A stretch of DNA of 64,000 nt from RYN-230 sp963718305 (GCA_963718305.1 CAVQZG010000009.1:62001-126000), one strand, 5' to 3'; shown: positions 16,721 through 26,717, numbered from the stretch's first letter. Program-made: numbers and translations. The notes: generated from the letters alone by a model not told the origin.

Positions 16721-17800
16721 TCAGCGCTCGATGTCGCCGCGGATGAACTGCTCCACCAGGTCGTGGGCCGCCTCGTCGCTGTACTGCTCCGGCGGGGACT
16801 TCATGAAGTACGACGCCGCGGAGAGGATGGGGCCGCCGATGCCGCGGTCCTTGGCGATCTTCGCCGCCCGGATCGCGTCAATGATCACGCCCGCGGAGTT
16901 CGGCGAGTCCCAGACCTCCAGCTTGTACTCCAGGTTGAGGGGAACATCGCCGAAGGCGCGTCCCTCCAGCCGGATATAGGCCCACTTACGGTCGTCCAGC
17001 CACGGCACATGGTCGGAAGGCCCGATGTGCACGGCGGCCTTCTCCATCTCGTGCGGGATCTGCGAGGTGACCGACTGGGTCTTGGACACCTTCTTGGACA
17101 CGAGGCGCTTGCGCTCCAGCATGTTCATGAAGTCCATGTTGCCGCCGAAGTTGAGCTGGTAGGTGCGCAGCAGTTCGACGCCGCGGTCCTCGAAGAGCTT
17201 CGCCAGCACCCGGTGCGTGATGGTGGCCCCGACCTGGGACTTGATGTCATCGCCGATGATCGGCACGCCCGCCGCGGTGAACTTCTCCGCCCACTCCGGG
17301 TCCGACGCGATGAACACCGGAAGCGCATTCACAAACGCCACCCCGGCGTCGATGGCGCACTGCGCGTAGAAGCGGTCGGCCTGCTCGGAGCCGACCGGGA
17401 GGTAGGACACCAGGACGTCCGCGCGGGACTCACGCAGGGTCTGCACCACATCCACCGGCGGGTCGGCGGACTCGGAGATCATCTCCTGGTAGTACTCGCC
17501 CAGGCCGTCCATGGTGGGGCCGCGCTGCACCGTGATCCCGGTCGGCGCCACGTCGCAGATCTTGATGGTGTTGTTCTCGCTGGCGCCGATGGCCTCGGCG
17601 AGATCCCGGCCCACCTTCTTGGCGTCGACGTCGAAGGCGGCGACGAATTCCACGTCCCGCACGTGGTAGGGGCCGAAGGTCACGTGCATGAGCCCAGGAA
17701 CCCGGATTCCGGGATCGGCATTCTTGTAGTACTCCACGCCCTGGATCAGGGAGCTGGCGCAGTTACCCACGCCAACGATGGCCACCCGAACCGAACCCAT
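16721..17800 (-). CDS. ino1: Inositol-3-phosphate synthase
   Basis: This enzyme converts glucose 6-phosphate to 1L-myo-inositol 3-phosphate with NAD, supplying phosphatidylinositol and mycothiol. The 359-residue protein has VRVAIVGVGNCASSLIQG at the N-terminus, the central SYLPVGSEQADRFYA, and the catalytic-core region TYQLNFGGNMDFMNM with KTQSVTSQIPHEM. The length is that of the short actinobacterial form. The ATG at 17800 follows AGAAGGAG with good spacing. The PadR regulator gene lies directly upstream on the same strand, an arrangement conserved in actinobacteria. Confidence 0.96.
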   Translation of the reverse strand: MGSVRVAIVGVGNCASSLIQGVEYYKNADPGIRVPGLMHVTFGPYHVRDVEFVAAFDVDAKKVGRDLAEAIGASENNTIKICDVAPTGITVQRGPTMDGLGEYYQEMISESADPPVDVVQTLRESRADVLVSYLPVGSEQADRFYAQCAIDAGVAFVNALPVFIASDPEWAEKFTAAGVPIIGDDIKSQVGATITHRVLAKLFEDRGVELLRTYQLNFGGNMDFMNMLERKRLVSKKVSKTQSVTSQIPHEMEKAAVHIGPSDHVPWLDDRKWAYIRLEGRAFGDVPLNLEYKLEVWDSPNSAGVIIDAIRAAKIAKDRGIGGPILSAASYFMKSPPEQYSDEAAHDLVEQFIRGDIER

Positions 17801-17864
17801 GGGGACACACTCCTTCTCTCGCCGCACGATGGTGGCGTCAGATTTCTCTTTCAGTCAGCCGTGT

Positions 17865-18476
17865 TCAGTCAGCCGGGCCAGTTCCGCCAGCCGGGCCGGT
17901 ATTGCCCGGCCCGGCCTGGTCCGCGTCCGCCTGGCGCTCGGAGGCGATCAGTTCGTTCAGCCAGCGGACCTCCCGCTCGACCGATTCCAGGCCATGCCGG
18001 TGCAGTTCGAGCGTGTAGCTGTCCATCCGCTCGCGGGTCCGGGCCATGGCCGCGCGCACCCCGTCCAGCCGCTCCTCCAGCCTGGAGCGGCGGCCTTCGA
18101 GGATGCGCAGCCTGATATCGGCCTGGGTCTGGCCGAAGAATGCGAAGTGCACGCCGAAGCCGTCGTCGTCCCAGGCCGCCGGGCCGGACTCGGTGAGCAA
18201 CTGCTCGAGACGCTCCTTGCCGTCCGCGGTGAGCCGGTAGACGATCTTGGACCGCCGGCCAGCCAGCGGCTTGGCCGTTCCCTCCGGGGCGTCCTCCGCG
18301 ATCAGCCCCTGGGCCAGGAGCAGCTTCAGGCAGGGGTACAGCGACCCGTAGCCGAACGCCCGGAACGCGCCGAGCATCGAGTTCAGCCGCTTGCGCAGCT
18401 CGTATCCGTGCATCGGGGTCTCGTGCAGCAGCCCCAGCACCGCGAGCTCCAGCACGCGTGACCGTTGCCCGACCAT
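17865..18476 (-). CDS. PadR family transcriptional regulator
   Basis: A 203-residue repressor with an N-terminal winged helix (LELAVLGLLHETPMHGYELRK near residues 9-29, then SLYPCLKLLLAQGLI) and a C-terminal helical dimerisation region that is longer than in the small PadR group. A good 23-bp dyad lies 59 bp upstream, which suggests autoregulation. It probably also controls ino1, 64 bp downstream. Confidence 0.92.
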   Translation of the reverse strand: MVGQRSRVLELAVLGLLHETPMHGYELRKRLNSMLGAFRAFGYGSLYPCLKLLLAQGLIAEDAPEGTAKPLAGRRSKIVYRLTADGKERLEQLLTESGPAAWDDDGFGVHFAFFGQTQADIRLRILEGRRSRLEERLDGVRAAMARTRERMDSYTLELHRHGLESVEREVRWLNELIASERQADADQAGPGNTGPAGGTGPAD

Positions 18477-18534
18477 GCCTGCCGCACCTCCCGTCCCGTG
18501 CTACCTAGGGCAGTATGCCCGCATTGTGCCAAAC

Positions 18535-18557
18535 CGATGTATCGAACCGATACATCG
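18535..18557. promoter_or_regulatory. Likely PadR operator
   Basis: Perfect 10-bp arms CGATGTATCG and CGATACATCG are separated by AAC. The site lies between the divergent padR-type gene and the DUF5318 gene, where the regulator's own promoter is expected. The assignment to PadR is inferred from position. Confidence 0.7.
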
Positions 18558-18689
18558 CTAAGATATGCGCCGGGGCGCAGCCGTGCAACTCCCCGTTCAC
18601 CCGCTGTTTCCCGGACCGGCTGCGGATACCCGGCGCAGGAGCCCATCCGGGGCTCGGAGCGCTGCGGCTTCCGTCGTACGCTGTCGGGG

Positions 18690-19094
18690 ATGGGAGTTCG
18701 GCGATCGGTCGTGGATTACGGGCTTGCCCGGCGGGCAACGCTCGCCTCCGTGCTGGCCGGACACACCACGGTCGCGGACGTCTGCGACGCGCACCCCTAT
18801 CTGCTCCGGGCGGCCAAGTTTCACGGTGAAGCCACCGATACGGCCTGCCCCATCTGCCGCCGGACCAAGCTGACCCACGTCACCTACGTGTACGGGGACG
18901 AACTCGGCCAATATGCCGGCCGGGTTAAGCAAGGCCCGGAACTGGCCGAGATGGCGTCCGAATACGGGGAGTTCCGGGTATATGTGGTCGAGGTCTGCCA
19001 AAGTTGTGCCTGGAATCACCTTGCCTCGTCCTACGTCCTCGGCACGGGCGAGCCACGCGCCCGGCGCAGCAGGCGGGCCCGAGCCAGTGAATAA
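18690..19094 (+). CDS. DUF5318 family protein
   Basis: A 134-residue conserved actinobacterial protein of unknown function. It carries two cysteine pairs, TACPICRR near residue 53 and VCQSCAW near 110, which likely bind zinc as a rubredoxin-like knuckle. The ATG at 18690 begins MGVRRSVVDYGLARRA; the upstream open frame has no conserved content. The family is commonly linked to PadR and PBP genes, as here. Confidence 0.88.
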   Translation: MGVRRSVVDYGLARRATLASVLAGHTTVADVCDAHPYLLRAAKFHGEATDTACPICRRTKLTHVTYVYGDELGQYAGRVKQGPELAEMASEYGEFRVYVVEVCQSCAWNHLASSYVLGTGEPRARRSRRARASE

Positions 19095-19314
19095 CGGCGG
19101 GGCAGGAAGCTGCCGCCCATCCAGGGCGGGCGGCTGAGCCAGCCCCGCCCAACTGGCACCACCAGACGGAACGGCCCGGCAAGCCAAAGCGCGCGCCATG
19201 CAGATGTGACGAATTCCTAACCTGAGCCGGATGGCTCGCGCCACCGGATACCGTGAGGCCCGGCGGTCGGCCCGATGCTCGCCCACGACTGCCTCACCCA
19301 ACCAGCGAGGACGC

Positions 19315-22300
19315 GTGAGTAACCCAGACTTTTCCGGTTCCTACCCCCCGGATCCCGCGGAGCCTGGCCGCTGGGGCGGCCCCGGTGACGCTGAGCGCGG
19401 GGGTCGTTACGGGGACGGCCGCCGCGCGCGCGGTACCCGGGATGCGGGAGATCGCGATTACCGGCGGGAGCGGGACTACGAGTGGGACCGCGGCCGGGGC
19501 GACGCGGGCTACGCCCGTGCTGACGACGCCCGTGGTGATTACAGCCGCGCAGACTACGGCCGTGATGACTATGGCCGTGGTGACTACAGCCGCGCGGACC
19601 ACGCCCGCGCCGATCAGGCCCGTGCTGACCAGGATGGCGCTGGCGAGAGCCGGGTAGCGCGGGGCAGCCGCCGCGCGGGCCGGGGGCGGCGGGGGACCTC
19701 GGGCGCGAACCGCGCCGCCAGCGAGATGAGCGCGAAGGACCGGCTGGCCGCCAAGCTCGGCACGGACCAGGCCGCGGCCGGCTTCAGTGCCGCGGGCGCC
19801 GCTGACTACGCCGCCGGCGCGGGCCCGGCCGCGGGGCACGCCATGTCGGCCGGTTACCCCGGGTCGTTCAGCCCGCAGGGCGGCGACCCCCGTGACCCCG
19901 GCCCGCGCGGATCTGGCCGTGGCCGTGGTCGCGGCGCGGAAATGCGCGACGGGAACGGCAATGGCGGGAACGGCGGGGGAAATGGCCGCGGCGGCGGGAA
20001 CGGCCGCGGCGGCCCGGGCCGGCCGCGCCGCAAGGGTGACTGGTGGCGCCACTGGACGTGGAAGAAGGCCATCGCGATGTGCCTGGTCAGCGGCGGCGCC
20101 TTTGCCGTCCTGCTGGTCATCGGGTACTTCTATGCCCTTTCCGTGACCCCCATCCCGGTCGCCTCGGAGTTCGCCACCGGCCAGGCGTCCCAGGTCTACT
20201 TCCGCGACGGCAAGACGCTGGTGGGCAGGTTCGGCCAGACCAACCGGCAGACCCTGCAGCCGAACCAGATCCCGACCATGGTCAGGAACGCCATGGTCGC
20301 CGCGGAGGACAAGCACTTCTACGACGAGGGCGGCGTCTCACCGGTCGGCATCGCCCGGGCCGCCATCGCCGACCTCACCAGCGGATCGGTCCAGCAGGGC
20401 GGGTCCACCATCACCCAGCAGCTGGTCCGGAACTACTACACCGGCATCGGCACCGCGGAGACCGCCAGCCGGAAGATCAAGGAAATCTTCGTCGCGGAGA
20501 AACTGGCCCAGGCGAAATCCAAGGACTGGATCCTCACCAACTACATGAACACGGTGCCGACCGGCGCCAACATGTACGGCTTCGGCGCGGCCGCCCAGGC
20601 GTACTTCCGGAAGCCGGTCAGCAAGCTGACCGTCGCCCAGGCCGCGATGATCGCGGCCATGCCGCAGTCACCCAGTTACTACAACCCCGACCCGAAGGCG
20701 GGGGCGGCCTACCAGGCGCTGGTCTTCCGCTGGCACTACGTGCTGCGGACCATGGTGCAGATGGGCACGCTGACGCAGGCGCAGGCCAATGCGCAGAAGT
20801 TCCCGAAGCTCGCGAAGGCGTTCAACAACAGCTGGTCCGGCTACCGCGGCTACATCATGACGGCCGTGCTCAACGAGCTGGAGAACACCTATCACTACTC
20901 GCAGGGCCAGATCGACGACGGCGGTCTGAAGATCATCACCACGTACAGCAAGCCGATGATGAACCAGCTCTACGCGACCGTGAACGCCGAAAAGCACCAG
21001 ATGCGGCTGGACGGCAAGGCGCTGCCCAGCTACGCGCATGTTGGTGCGGTCCTAGAGCAGCCGGGTACCGGCGAGATCTGGGCCATGTACAGCGGGCCGA
21101 ACTACGATGCCCCGACCAAGCAGTGCAACCGGATCCGCTGCCAGTGGGACATGGCCCTGCAGAACCGCGAGCAGGTCGGGTCGTCGATGAAGCCCTACGT
21201 GCTCGCGCTGGCCCGGCAAGCAGGGGATGAGCGTCAAGACCAGCACGCTGGACGGCCACTCGCCGCTGTGGATCCCGCCGGTCGTCGGACCCGATGACGT
21301 ACGCGAGCCGGACCCAGCCCACCACCGCCAACGCGAGCAGCTGGTACGAGGTGGGCAACGACGCGGGTGACGCGCAGGCCAACGGGGTGAGCGTGGTGAC
21401 CGCATCCGCGGAGTCGCTCAACACCGCCTACACCGACCTGTACCACCGGGTCGCGGGCACCGACGGCCAGAACATGATCAAGATGGCCCAGGCGTTCGGG
21501 GTCAACACCACGGCCTCCGGGTTGTACACCCAGCGGGACGAGGTCGGCTCCGCGCTCGGCCAGGCGTCCCTCACGGTCGAGGAGCAGGCCAGCACGTTCG
21601 CCACGCTGGCCAACGGGGGTGAGTACGTGGCCCCGCACGTGATCCTGCAGATCCAGCAGCAGCGCCCCGGCCAGGCGATGTCCACCACCCAGGCCCGGCC
21701 GCAGCGGCACGTCGTGCTGACCCCCGACGAGGCGTCGGACGTGGATTACGCGCTGTCGTTCGACGACAAGCCGGGCGGCACGGCCCCGAACGCGGGCCTC
21801 GCCGACGGCCGGGAACTGATCGCCAAGACCGGGACCACGAACCTGTCCCAGTCGGCGTTCTTCATCGGCGCGATCCCGCAGTTCAGCCTGGCGGTCGGGA
21901 TGTTCACCAACGAGCAGGGCTGCCCGAATAACATCTCCGGCTGTGCGGCCGCGGCGAACCAGGAGAGCGCGCCGCCGGCCGGTGTGCAGACCCTCTACGG
22001 CGTGGGTAACCTGCCGGGCTACGGTGGCGAATGGCCCGCCACGATCTGGCACGCGTACGCCCAGAAGATGTTCGGCAGCATGACCGTGAAGGCCTTCCCC
22101 ACCCCGGATTTCGGCGGCAGCCCGTGGAACCTGCTCGGGCCGTACACGCCCAAGCCCAAGGCGCCCACGACGCCCACGCCCACGCCGACCAGCACGTGCA
22201 ACGGCTTCTATTTCGCCGGGCACTGCTTCCACGGCCAAGGTCATAGCCCCTCACCGACCCCGACGCCGAGCAATCCGATTCCTACCGCTTCGTTCCCGAA

Positions 22301-22343
22301 CCCCACGCCCTCGCTCGGCAAGCAGCAATCGACGATTGGGTAG
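19315..22343 (+). pseudogene. Class A penicillin-binding protein, frame broken twice
   Basis: A bifunctional peptidoglycan glycosyltransferase/transpeptidase of about 1,009 codons. After a disordered Arg/Gly/Asp-rich N-terminus comes one membrane helix (MCLVSGGAFAVLLVIGYFYA), then the GT51 domain (AEDKHFYDEGGV, GGSTITQQLVRNYY) and the transpeptidase with GSSMKPYVLALA (SxxK) and AKTGTTN (KTG). Directly after SxxK the frame shifts twice between about 21225 and 21292. The middle piece MSVKTSTLDGHSPLWIPP is recognisable family sequence in the second frame, and MTYASRTQ resumes in the third. The C-terminal tail is Pro/Thr-rich. Start GTG 19315. Confidence 0.85.
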
Positions 22344-22400
22344 CGGGGGCCCCGGCGAGGGCACAATTACCGGGACCTGATAGCCGATGACGGAGCGTGG

Positions 22401-23852
22401 GTGACAGACGGAGACACCGGCCCGGCCGGCCAGCGGTCACAGGCCGGGCAGGAGGCTGGGGCAGGGCCGCATCCTGGGGCGGCCCGGCTCGCGCTGCTCG
22501 CGGGATCGGTCACGGCGCTGGTCACGGCCACGCTGCTCGGCTCCGCGCTGGCGCTGACCAGCAAGTGGGCGTGCCGGGCGGGTGCGTGGAACGGCTATCT
22601 CTCCCAGTTCCAGGCGCACTGTTATACCGACATCTACCCGCTGTATTTCGGTGAGGGCCTGTCGTCGGGCAAGGTGCCCTACGCCGACCACCCGGTCGAG
22701 TACCCGGTGCTCATCGGCGGGGCCATGCAACTGGTGGCGTGGCTGGTCCGGCCGATCAGTAACCCGTTCACCCGGGGCCGGGAGTTCTTCGACCTCACCG
22801 TGGTCCTGCTCACCGTGTTCGCGGTCGTCGGGGTGCTGTCCACCGCCTACCTCGCGGGCCGGTCCCGCCGGTGGACCGCGCTGGGCGTGGCGCTGGCCCC
22901 CGCGGTCATCCTGGCCGCGTACATCAACTGGGACCTGATCGCGATGGGCCTGGCCATGGCGGGCATGGCGGCCTGGGCGGCCCGGCGCGGAGTGCTGGCC
23001 GGCGTGCTCCTCGGCCTGGCCGTAGCGACCAAGTTCTACCCGCTGCTGTTCTTCGGGCCACTGCTGCTGCTCTGCCTGCGCGCAGGCCGGATGCGGGAGT
23101 TCCTGATCACGTTCGGCTCCGCGGTGGTCGCCTGGCTCGTGGTGGACCTGCCGGTGATGATCGTGGCCCCGGCTGGATGGGCCCGCTTCTATCAGCTCAG
23201 CGACACCCGCTCGGCGGACTGGGGCTCGATCTGGTACTTCTTCGAGACCGAGCACTGGCCGCTGGTCGGCACGACCAGCGTGAGTACCCTCAACGTCATC
23301 TCGGCGGGCGTGTTCCTGGTCGCCTGCGTGCTCATCGTGCTGCTCACCCTGGGCGCGCCGCAGCGGCCGCGGGTGGCGCAACTGTTCTTCCTCACCCTGG
23401 CCACGTTCCTGCTGTCCAACAAGGTCTGGTCGCCGCAGTACGTGGTCTGGCTGGCCCCGCTGGTCGTGCTGGCCCGGCCGCGGCTCGGCGCTTACCTGGC
23501 CTGGCAGGTGGCGGAGGTGGGTTACTTCTTCGCGATCTGGGCCTACCTGATCACGGTGTCGGTGGCCGGGCCCTCGTTCATCGGGGTCGGCGGCATCGGT
23601 ACCGGGCTGTACTTCACCGCGCTCATCGCCCGGTTCGCCACCGTCCTGCTGCTGTGCGGCCTGGTGGTCCGGGACATCCTGCAGCCCGCCCACGACGTGG
23701 TGCGGGCCGGCGGGGCCGACGACCCCGCGGGCGGCGTGCTGTCCGGGGCCGCGGACCGTCTCGTCCTGCGACCCGGCCCGCGCCGCCAGCACCCAGCCCG
23801 CCGCCGCGGCTACCTCACGTTGAGCCAGCCCCGATTAGCCAGCGCGGATTAG
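22401..23852 (+). CDS. Glycosyltransferase 87 family membrane protein
   Basis: A 483-residue polytopic protein resembling GT87/DUF2029 polyprenyl-phosphate mannosyltransferases. It has about 10 helices, with an early acidic segment ADHPVEYPVL in the first outer loop, where the family has its catalytic acidic residues, then AVATKFYPLLFFGPLL and LLSNKVWSPQYVVWLAPL. The donor is probably polyprenol-phosphate-mannose and the acceptor unknown. It follows the PBP by 57 bp and may share its transcript. Its stop lies inside a 14-bp tandem repeat. Confidence 0.85.
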   Translation: MTDGDTGPAGQRSQAGQEAGAGPHPGAARLALLAGSVTALVTATLLGSALALTSKWACRAGAWNGYLSQFQAHCYTDIYPLYFGEGLSSGKVPYADHPVEYPVLIGGAMQLVAWLVRPISNPFTRGREFFDLTVVLLTVFAVVGVLSTAYLAGRSRRWTALGVALAPAVILAAYINWDLIAMGLAMAGMAAWAARRGVLAGVLLGLAVATKFYPLLFFGPLLLLCLRAGRMREFLITFGSAVVAWLVVDLPVMIVAPAGWARFYQLSDTRSADWGSIWYFFETEHWPLVGTTSVSTLNVISAGVFLVACVLIVLLTLGAPQRPRVAQLFFLTLATFLLSNKVWSPQYVVWLAPLVVLARPRLGAYLAWQVAEVGYFFAIWAYLITVSVAGPSFIGVGGIGTGLYFTALIARFATVLLLCGLVVRDILQPAHDVVRAGGADDPAGGVLSGAADRLVLRPGPRRQHPARRRGYLTLSQPRLASAD

Positions 23853-23874
23853 CCAGCCCCGATTAGCCAGCCCG
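23833..23874. repeat. 14-bp tandem repeat spanning two convergent gene ends
   Basis: Three copies of GATTAGCCAGC plus three variable bases begin at 23833, 23847 and 23861. A degenerate copy lies on each side. The array covers the stop codon of the GT87 gene and abuts that of the nuclease gene. Confidence 0.85.
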
Positions 23875-23875
23875 G

Positions 23876-24664
23876 TTAGTTAGCCCCGGGGATGTGGGCG
23901 CGGAGCCACTCGATGTCGGCAGCCGGGTCAGGCGTCTCGCAGATGGCCGGGGCCCCGGCCGCCCGGACCAGGTCGGCCAGCACGACGGGGTCGATGGTGC
24001 CCTTCTCCATCGTGGCGTGCCGGTCCCGGCCCGAGCCGAACTCGTCCCGCGAGTTGTTGCAGTGCACCAGGTCGATCCGGCCCGTGATGGCCTTCACCCG
24101 GTCCACGATCCCGGACAGGTCCTCCCCGCTCGCGAACGCGTGACAGGTGTCCAGGCAGAACCCCACCTCACCCGACCCGCCCGCGTCGGCGATCGCGTCC
24201 CACAGCCGGGCCATCCCGTCCAGGCCGCGCGCCATGGCCTGATCGCCGCCCGCGGTGTTCTCGATCAGCATGGGCACTGGCCGGTTGATCCTGGCCACCG
24301 CCTTGGCCCAGTTCTCGTAGCCCTCGGCCACATCCGCGTCGGCGGTGACGTGCCCGCCGTGCACGATCAGCCCCTGGGCGCCGATAGCCGCGGCGGCCGC
24401 GAGTTGCTGCCCGAGCAGCTTCCGGCTGGGGATCCGGATCCGGTTGTTGGTGCTGGCCACGTTGATCCGGTACGGCGCGTGGATGAACGCCTCTACCTGC
24501 GCCCCGGCCAGCGCGTCGCGCAGCGCGTCCGCGTCACCCCCGGGGAACTTCGGATCCGCCCAGCCCTGCGGGTCGCCCAGGAAGAACTGAACCACGTGGG
24601 ATTCCGTGCCCACCGCGGCGGCCAGGGGGTCCTCGTCGTGCACGTGGGGTCCGATGCTCACCAT
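23876..24664 (-). CDS. nfo: Deoxyribonuclease IV (endonuclease IV)
   Basis: This AP endonuclease cuts 5' to abasic sites in base-excision repair. The 262-residue TIM-barrel protein has the metal-ligand segments FIHAPYRINVAS, IVHGGH, LIENTAGG, GFCLDTCHAFASGED and LVHCNNSRDEFGSGRDRH, all in family order. ATG 24664 starts MVSIGPHVHDE; a GTG two codons upstream is possible. It converges on the GT87 gene. Confidence 0.93.
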   Translation of the reverse strand: MVSIGPHVHDEDPLAAAVGTESHVVQFFLGDPQGWADPKFPGGDADALRDALAGAQVEAFIHAPYRINVASTNNRIRIPSRKLLGQQLAAAAAIGAQGLIVHGGHVTADADVAEGYENWAKAVARINRPVPMLIENTAGGDQAMARGLDGMARLWDAIADAGGSGEVGFCLDTCHAFASGEDLSGIVDRVKAITGRIDLVHCNNSRDEFGSGRDRHATMEKGTIDPVVLADLVRAAGAPAICETPDPAADIEWLRAHIPGAN

Positions 24665-24793
24665 GCCCACGAGACTAGCCGCGTCAGCGGTTTTCGTTGC
24701 GGCGCATAAGCAGCGGGCGCGCGGCGCGCAGGGGACCGCTCAGGCCGGGCCGTGCGGCGCGCGGAGCAGCGGTCCTGGCTTGTTCGGCTTAAG

Positions 24794-25156
24794 TCAGGGC
24801 AGGAAGCCGCCGTGCGCCAGGCCAAGAGCCCCGCCAACGAACGCGGCCACCAGACCGGTCACGATGAGCATCCGCTCCGTCCGGGTCGCCGAGTACAGCT
24901 GCGCGGGCAGCCCCACGAGGAGCGTGATCAGCCCGAGCCAGGTTGCTCCGACATGCGTCCAGGCCCCAGAGACGTCCTGATACGCCAGGAAACCCAGGAC
25001 GCACGCGACGAGCCCAGCCACCAGGGTGAAGACACTCAGGGCGTTCAACGTCGGATGCGGCTGGCCGTCGTCGTTCAGCGTGAGGCGCGGGAGCCGCGGG
25101 CGGCTGCGGCCCCGGGCCGCGGCCCCGGATACGCTCGTCCCGGTAGCCTGCGTCAT
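24794..25156 (-). CDS. Small conserved membrane protein upstream of rpsF
   Basis: A 120-residue protein with a basic N-terminus and three hydrophobic helices (LSVFTLVAGLVACVLGFLAY, WLGLITLLVGLPAQLY, LIVTGLVAAFVGGALGLA). Similar small membrane proteins sit beside rpsF in actinobacteria. The function is unknown. ATG 25156 was chosen; GTG/ATG starts upstream are possible. Confidence 0.7.
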   Translation of the reverse strand: MTQATGTSVSGAAARGRSRPRLPRLTLNDDGQPHPTLNALSVFTLVAGLVACVLGFLAYQDVSGAWTHVGATWLGLITLLVGLPAQLYSATRTERMLIVTGLVAAFVGGALGLAHGGFLP

Positions 25157-25331
25157 GCTGGCTCTGGCAGCGTCGGGCACTGTGGCCACCCCCTCGGGAC
25201 ATCAGCCCGGGATCTACCTGGTCCTGTTGGTCTTTCCCGCTCCCAGGGTGCCGGAATCCTGAGCCAGCTTGTCGGCCCGCCCTGGTACGCTGGCTTCGCC
25301 GCTGCGGGTACCTGGCGTTGTTGCGCCGGTG

Positions 25332-25355
25332 CCGTGGCGGTCCCTCCTGCCACGG
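25332..25355 (+). promoter_or_regulatory. Hairpin in the rpsF leader
   Basis: Arms CCGTGGC and GCCACGG with a 10-nt loop lie 43 bases before the rpsF start. Ribosomal S6:S18 leader RNAs occur at this position in many bacteria, but I cannot confirm the full consensus here. Confidence 0.35.
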
Positions 25356-25397
25356 AGAGACCGTGGCCGCATCAGTCCAGAGGAGGCATGTTCCAGC

Positions 25398-25688
25398 ATG
25401 CGCCGCTATGAGATGATGATCATCCTCGATCCGACTCTCGAAGAGCAGACCGTCCAGCCCTCCCTCGATCAGTTCCTCTCGGTGGTCACGACCGGGGGCG
25501 GCTCGGTAGACAAGATCGACGTGTGGGGCCGGCGGCGGCTGGCCTACGAGATCGAGAAGAAGTCAGACGGTATCTACGCCGTCGTCGACATGGTCGCGGA
25601 GCCGGACACGGTCCACGAGCTTGACCGCCAGCTCAGCCTCAACGAGGCGGTACTGCGGACCAAGATCCTGCGTCCCGAGCAGCACTGA
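25398..25688 (+). CDS. rpsF: 30S ribosomal protein bS6
   Basis: A 96-residue ribosomal protein that pairs with bS18 in the small subunit platform. It begins MRRYEMMIILDPTLEE and includes WGRRRLAYEIEKKSDGIY. AGGAGG at 25381 lies 11 bases before the ATG. First gene of the rpsF-ssb-rpsR-rplI block. Confidence 0.97.
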   Translation: MRRYEMMIILDPTLEEQTVQPSLDQFLSVVTTGGGSVDKIDVWGRRRLAYEIEKKSDGIYAVVDMVAEPDTVHELDRQLSLNEAVLRTKILRPEQH

Positions 25689-25805
25689 CCGCAGCGAAAA
25701 CTGTCTGTGGCGTCACAGATACTGGCCTCACGAATCATTGGCCGCGACGCCAGCATGAGAGACGCTGCGGCACCTGAACCCTAGAAGCGACCGGGAGTGG
25801 CCCCG

Positions 25806-26372
25806 ATGGCAGGCGATACCCAGATCACGGTGGTCGGCAATCTAGTCAGCGACCCAGAACTCCGTTACACCCCGACCGGCGTGGCGGTGGCGAACTTCCG
25901 TGTGGCGTCCACGCCGCGGACCTTCGACCGGCAGGCCAACGAGTGGAAGGACGGCGACAGCCTCTTCCTCACCTGCAACGTGTGGCGGCAGGCCGCGGAG
26001 AACGTGGCCGAGAGCCTGCAGCGCGGCATGCGGGTCATCGTGATGGGGCGGCTGCACCAGCGCTCCTACGAGACCCGCGAGGGCGAGAAGCGCACCGTCT
26101 TCGAGGTCGAGGTGGACGACGTCGGCCCGTCCATGCGCAATGCCTCCGCCAAGGTCTCCAAGACCAACCGCTCCGGCGGTGGGGGCGGAGGCGGCTTCGG
26201 CGGCGGGGGCACCGGCGGTGGCGGCGGTGGCGGCGGTAACGGCGGCGGCCAGGGCGGATCCGGCGGGTATGGTGGATCGGCCGGCAGCCGCGGTGGCGGC
26301 GGTGATGACCCCTGGGCCTCGGACTCGTCCGGGTTCGGCGGCGAGGGGTCGTCGGACGAGCCGCCGTTCTGA
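25806..26372 (+). CDS. ssb: Single-stranded DNA-binding protein
   Basis: An essential protein that coats single strands in replication and recruits partners through its acidic tip. The 188-residue product has the OB-fold start GDTQITVVGNLVSDPELR, FLTCNVWRQAAENVAESL, a glycine-rich linker (about residues 120-170) and the tip DEPPF. ATG 25806 is preferred because the family starts there; the upstream GTG at 25797 adds three residues. Confidence 0.97.
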   Translation: MAGDTQITVVGNLVSDPELRYTPTGVAVANFRVASTPRTFDRQANEWKDGDSLFLTCNVWRQAAENVAESLQRGMRVIVMGRLHQRSYETREGEKRTVFEVEVDDVGPSMRNASAKVSKTNRSGGGGGGGFGGGGTGGGGGGGGNGGGQGGSGGYGGSAGSRGGGGDDPWASDSSGFGGEGSSDEPPF

Positions 26373-26480
26373 TCCCAGGCCACCACGCGGCCCGGTACCG
26401 GCCCGTCCGGCCAGGCCGCCACTAAGAAGACAAACCAAACCATCCCCGCGGCAAGCGGGGCTCTCTTCAGGAGCACCATG

Positions 26481-26717
26481 ATGGCGAAAGCACCTATCCG
26501 CAAGCCCAGGAAGAAAGTCTGCCTGTTCTGCCAGGAGAAGATCTCCTACGTGGACTACAAGGACACCGGGCTGCTGCGGAAGTTCATTTCCGACCGGGGC
26601 AAGATCCGGGCCCGCCGGGTCACCGGAAACTGCACCCAGCACCAGCGTGACGTCGCCAAGGCGATCAAGAACGCCCGCGAGATGGCCCTGCTGCCGTACA
26701 CGAGCACGGCGCGCTGA
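26481..26717 (+). CDS. rpsR: 30S ribosomal protein bS18
   Basis: A 78-residue protein, MAKAPIRKPRKKVCLFCQEK, with the cysteine/histidine set CLFC and CTQH. This marks it as the zinc-binding C+ type; many actinobacteria also carry a zinc-free paralogue elsewhere. An ATG one codon upstream (26478) is an alternative start. Confidence 0.96.
   Translation: MAKAPIRKPRKKVCLFCQEKISYVDYKDTGLLRKFISDRGKIRARRVTGNCTQHQRDVAKAIKNAREMALLPYTSTAR

Noticed and set aside
16067..18115. 682-codon open frame on the plus strand opposite the MFS and ino1 genes
   Set aside because: Shadow of well-identified genes on the other strand; no recognisable motif.
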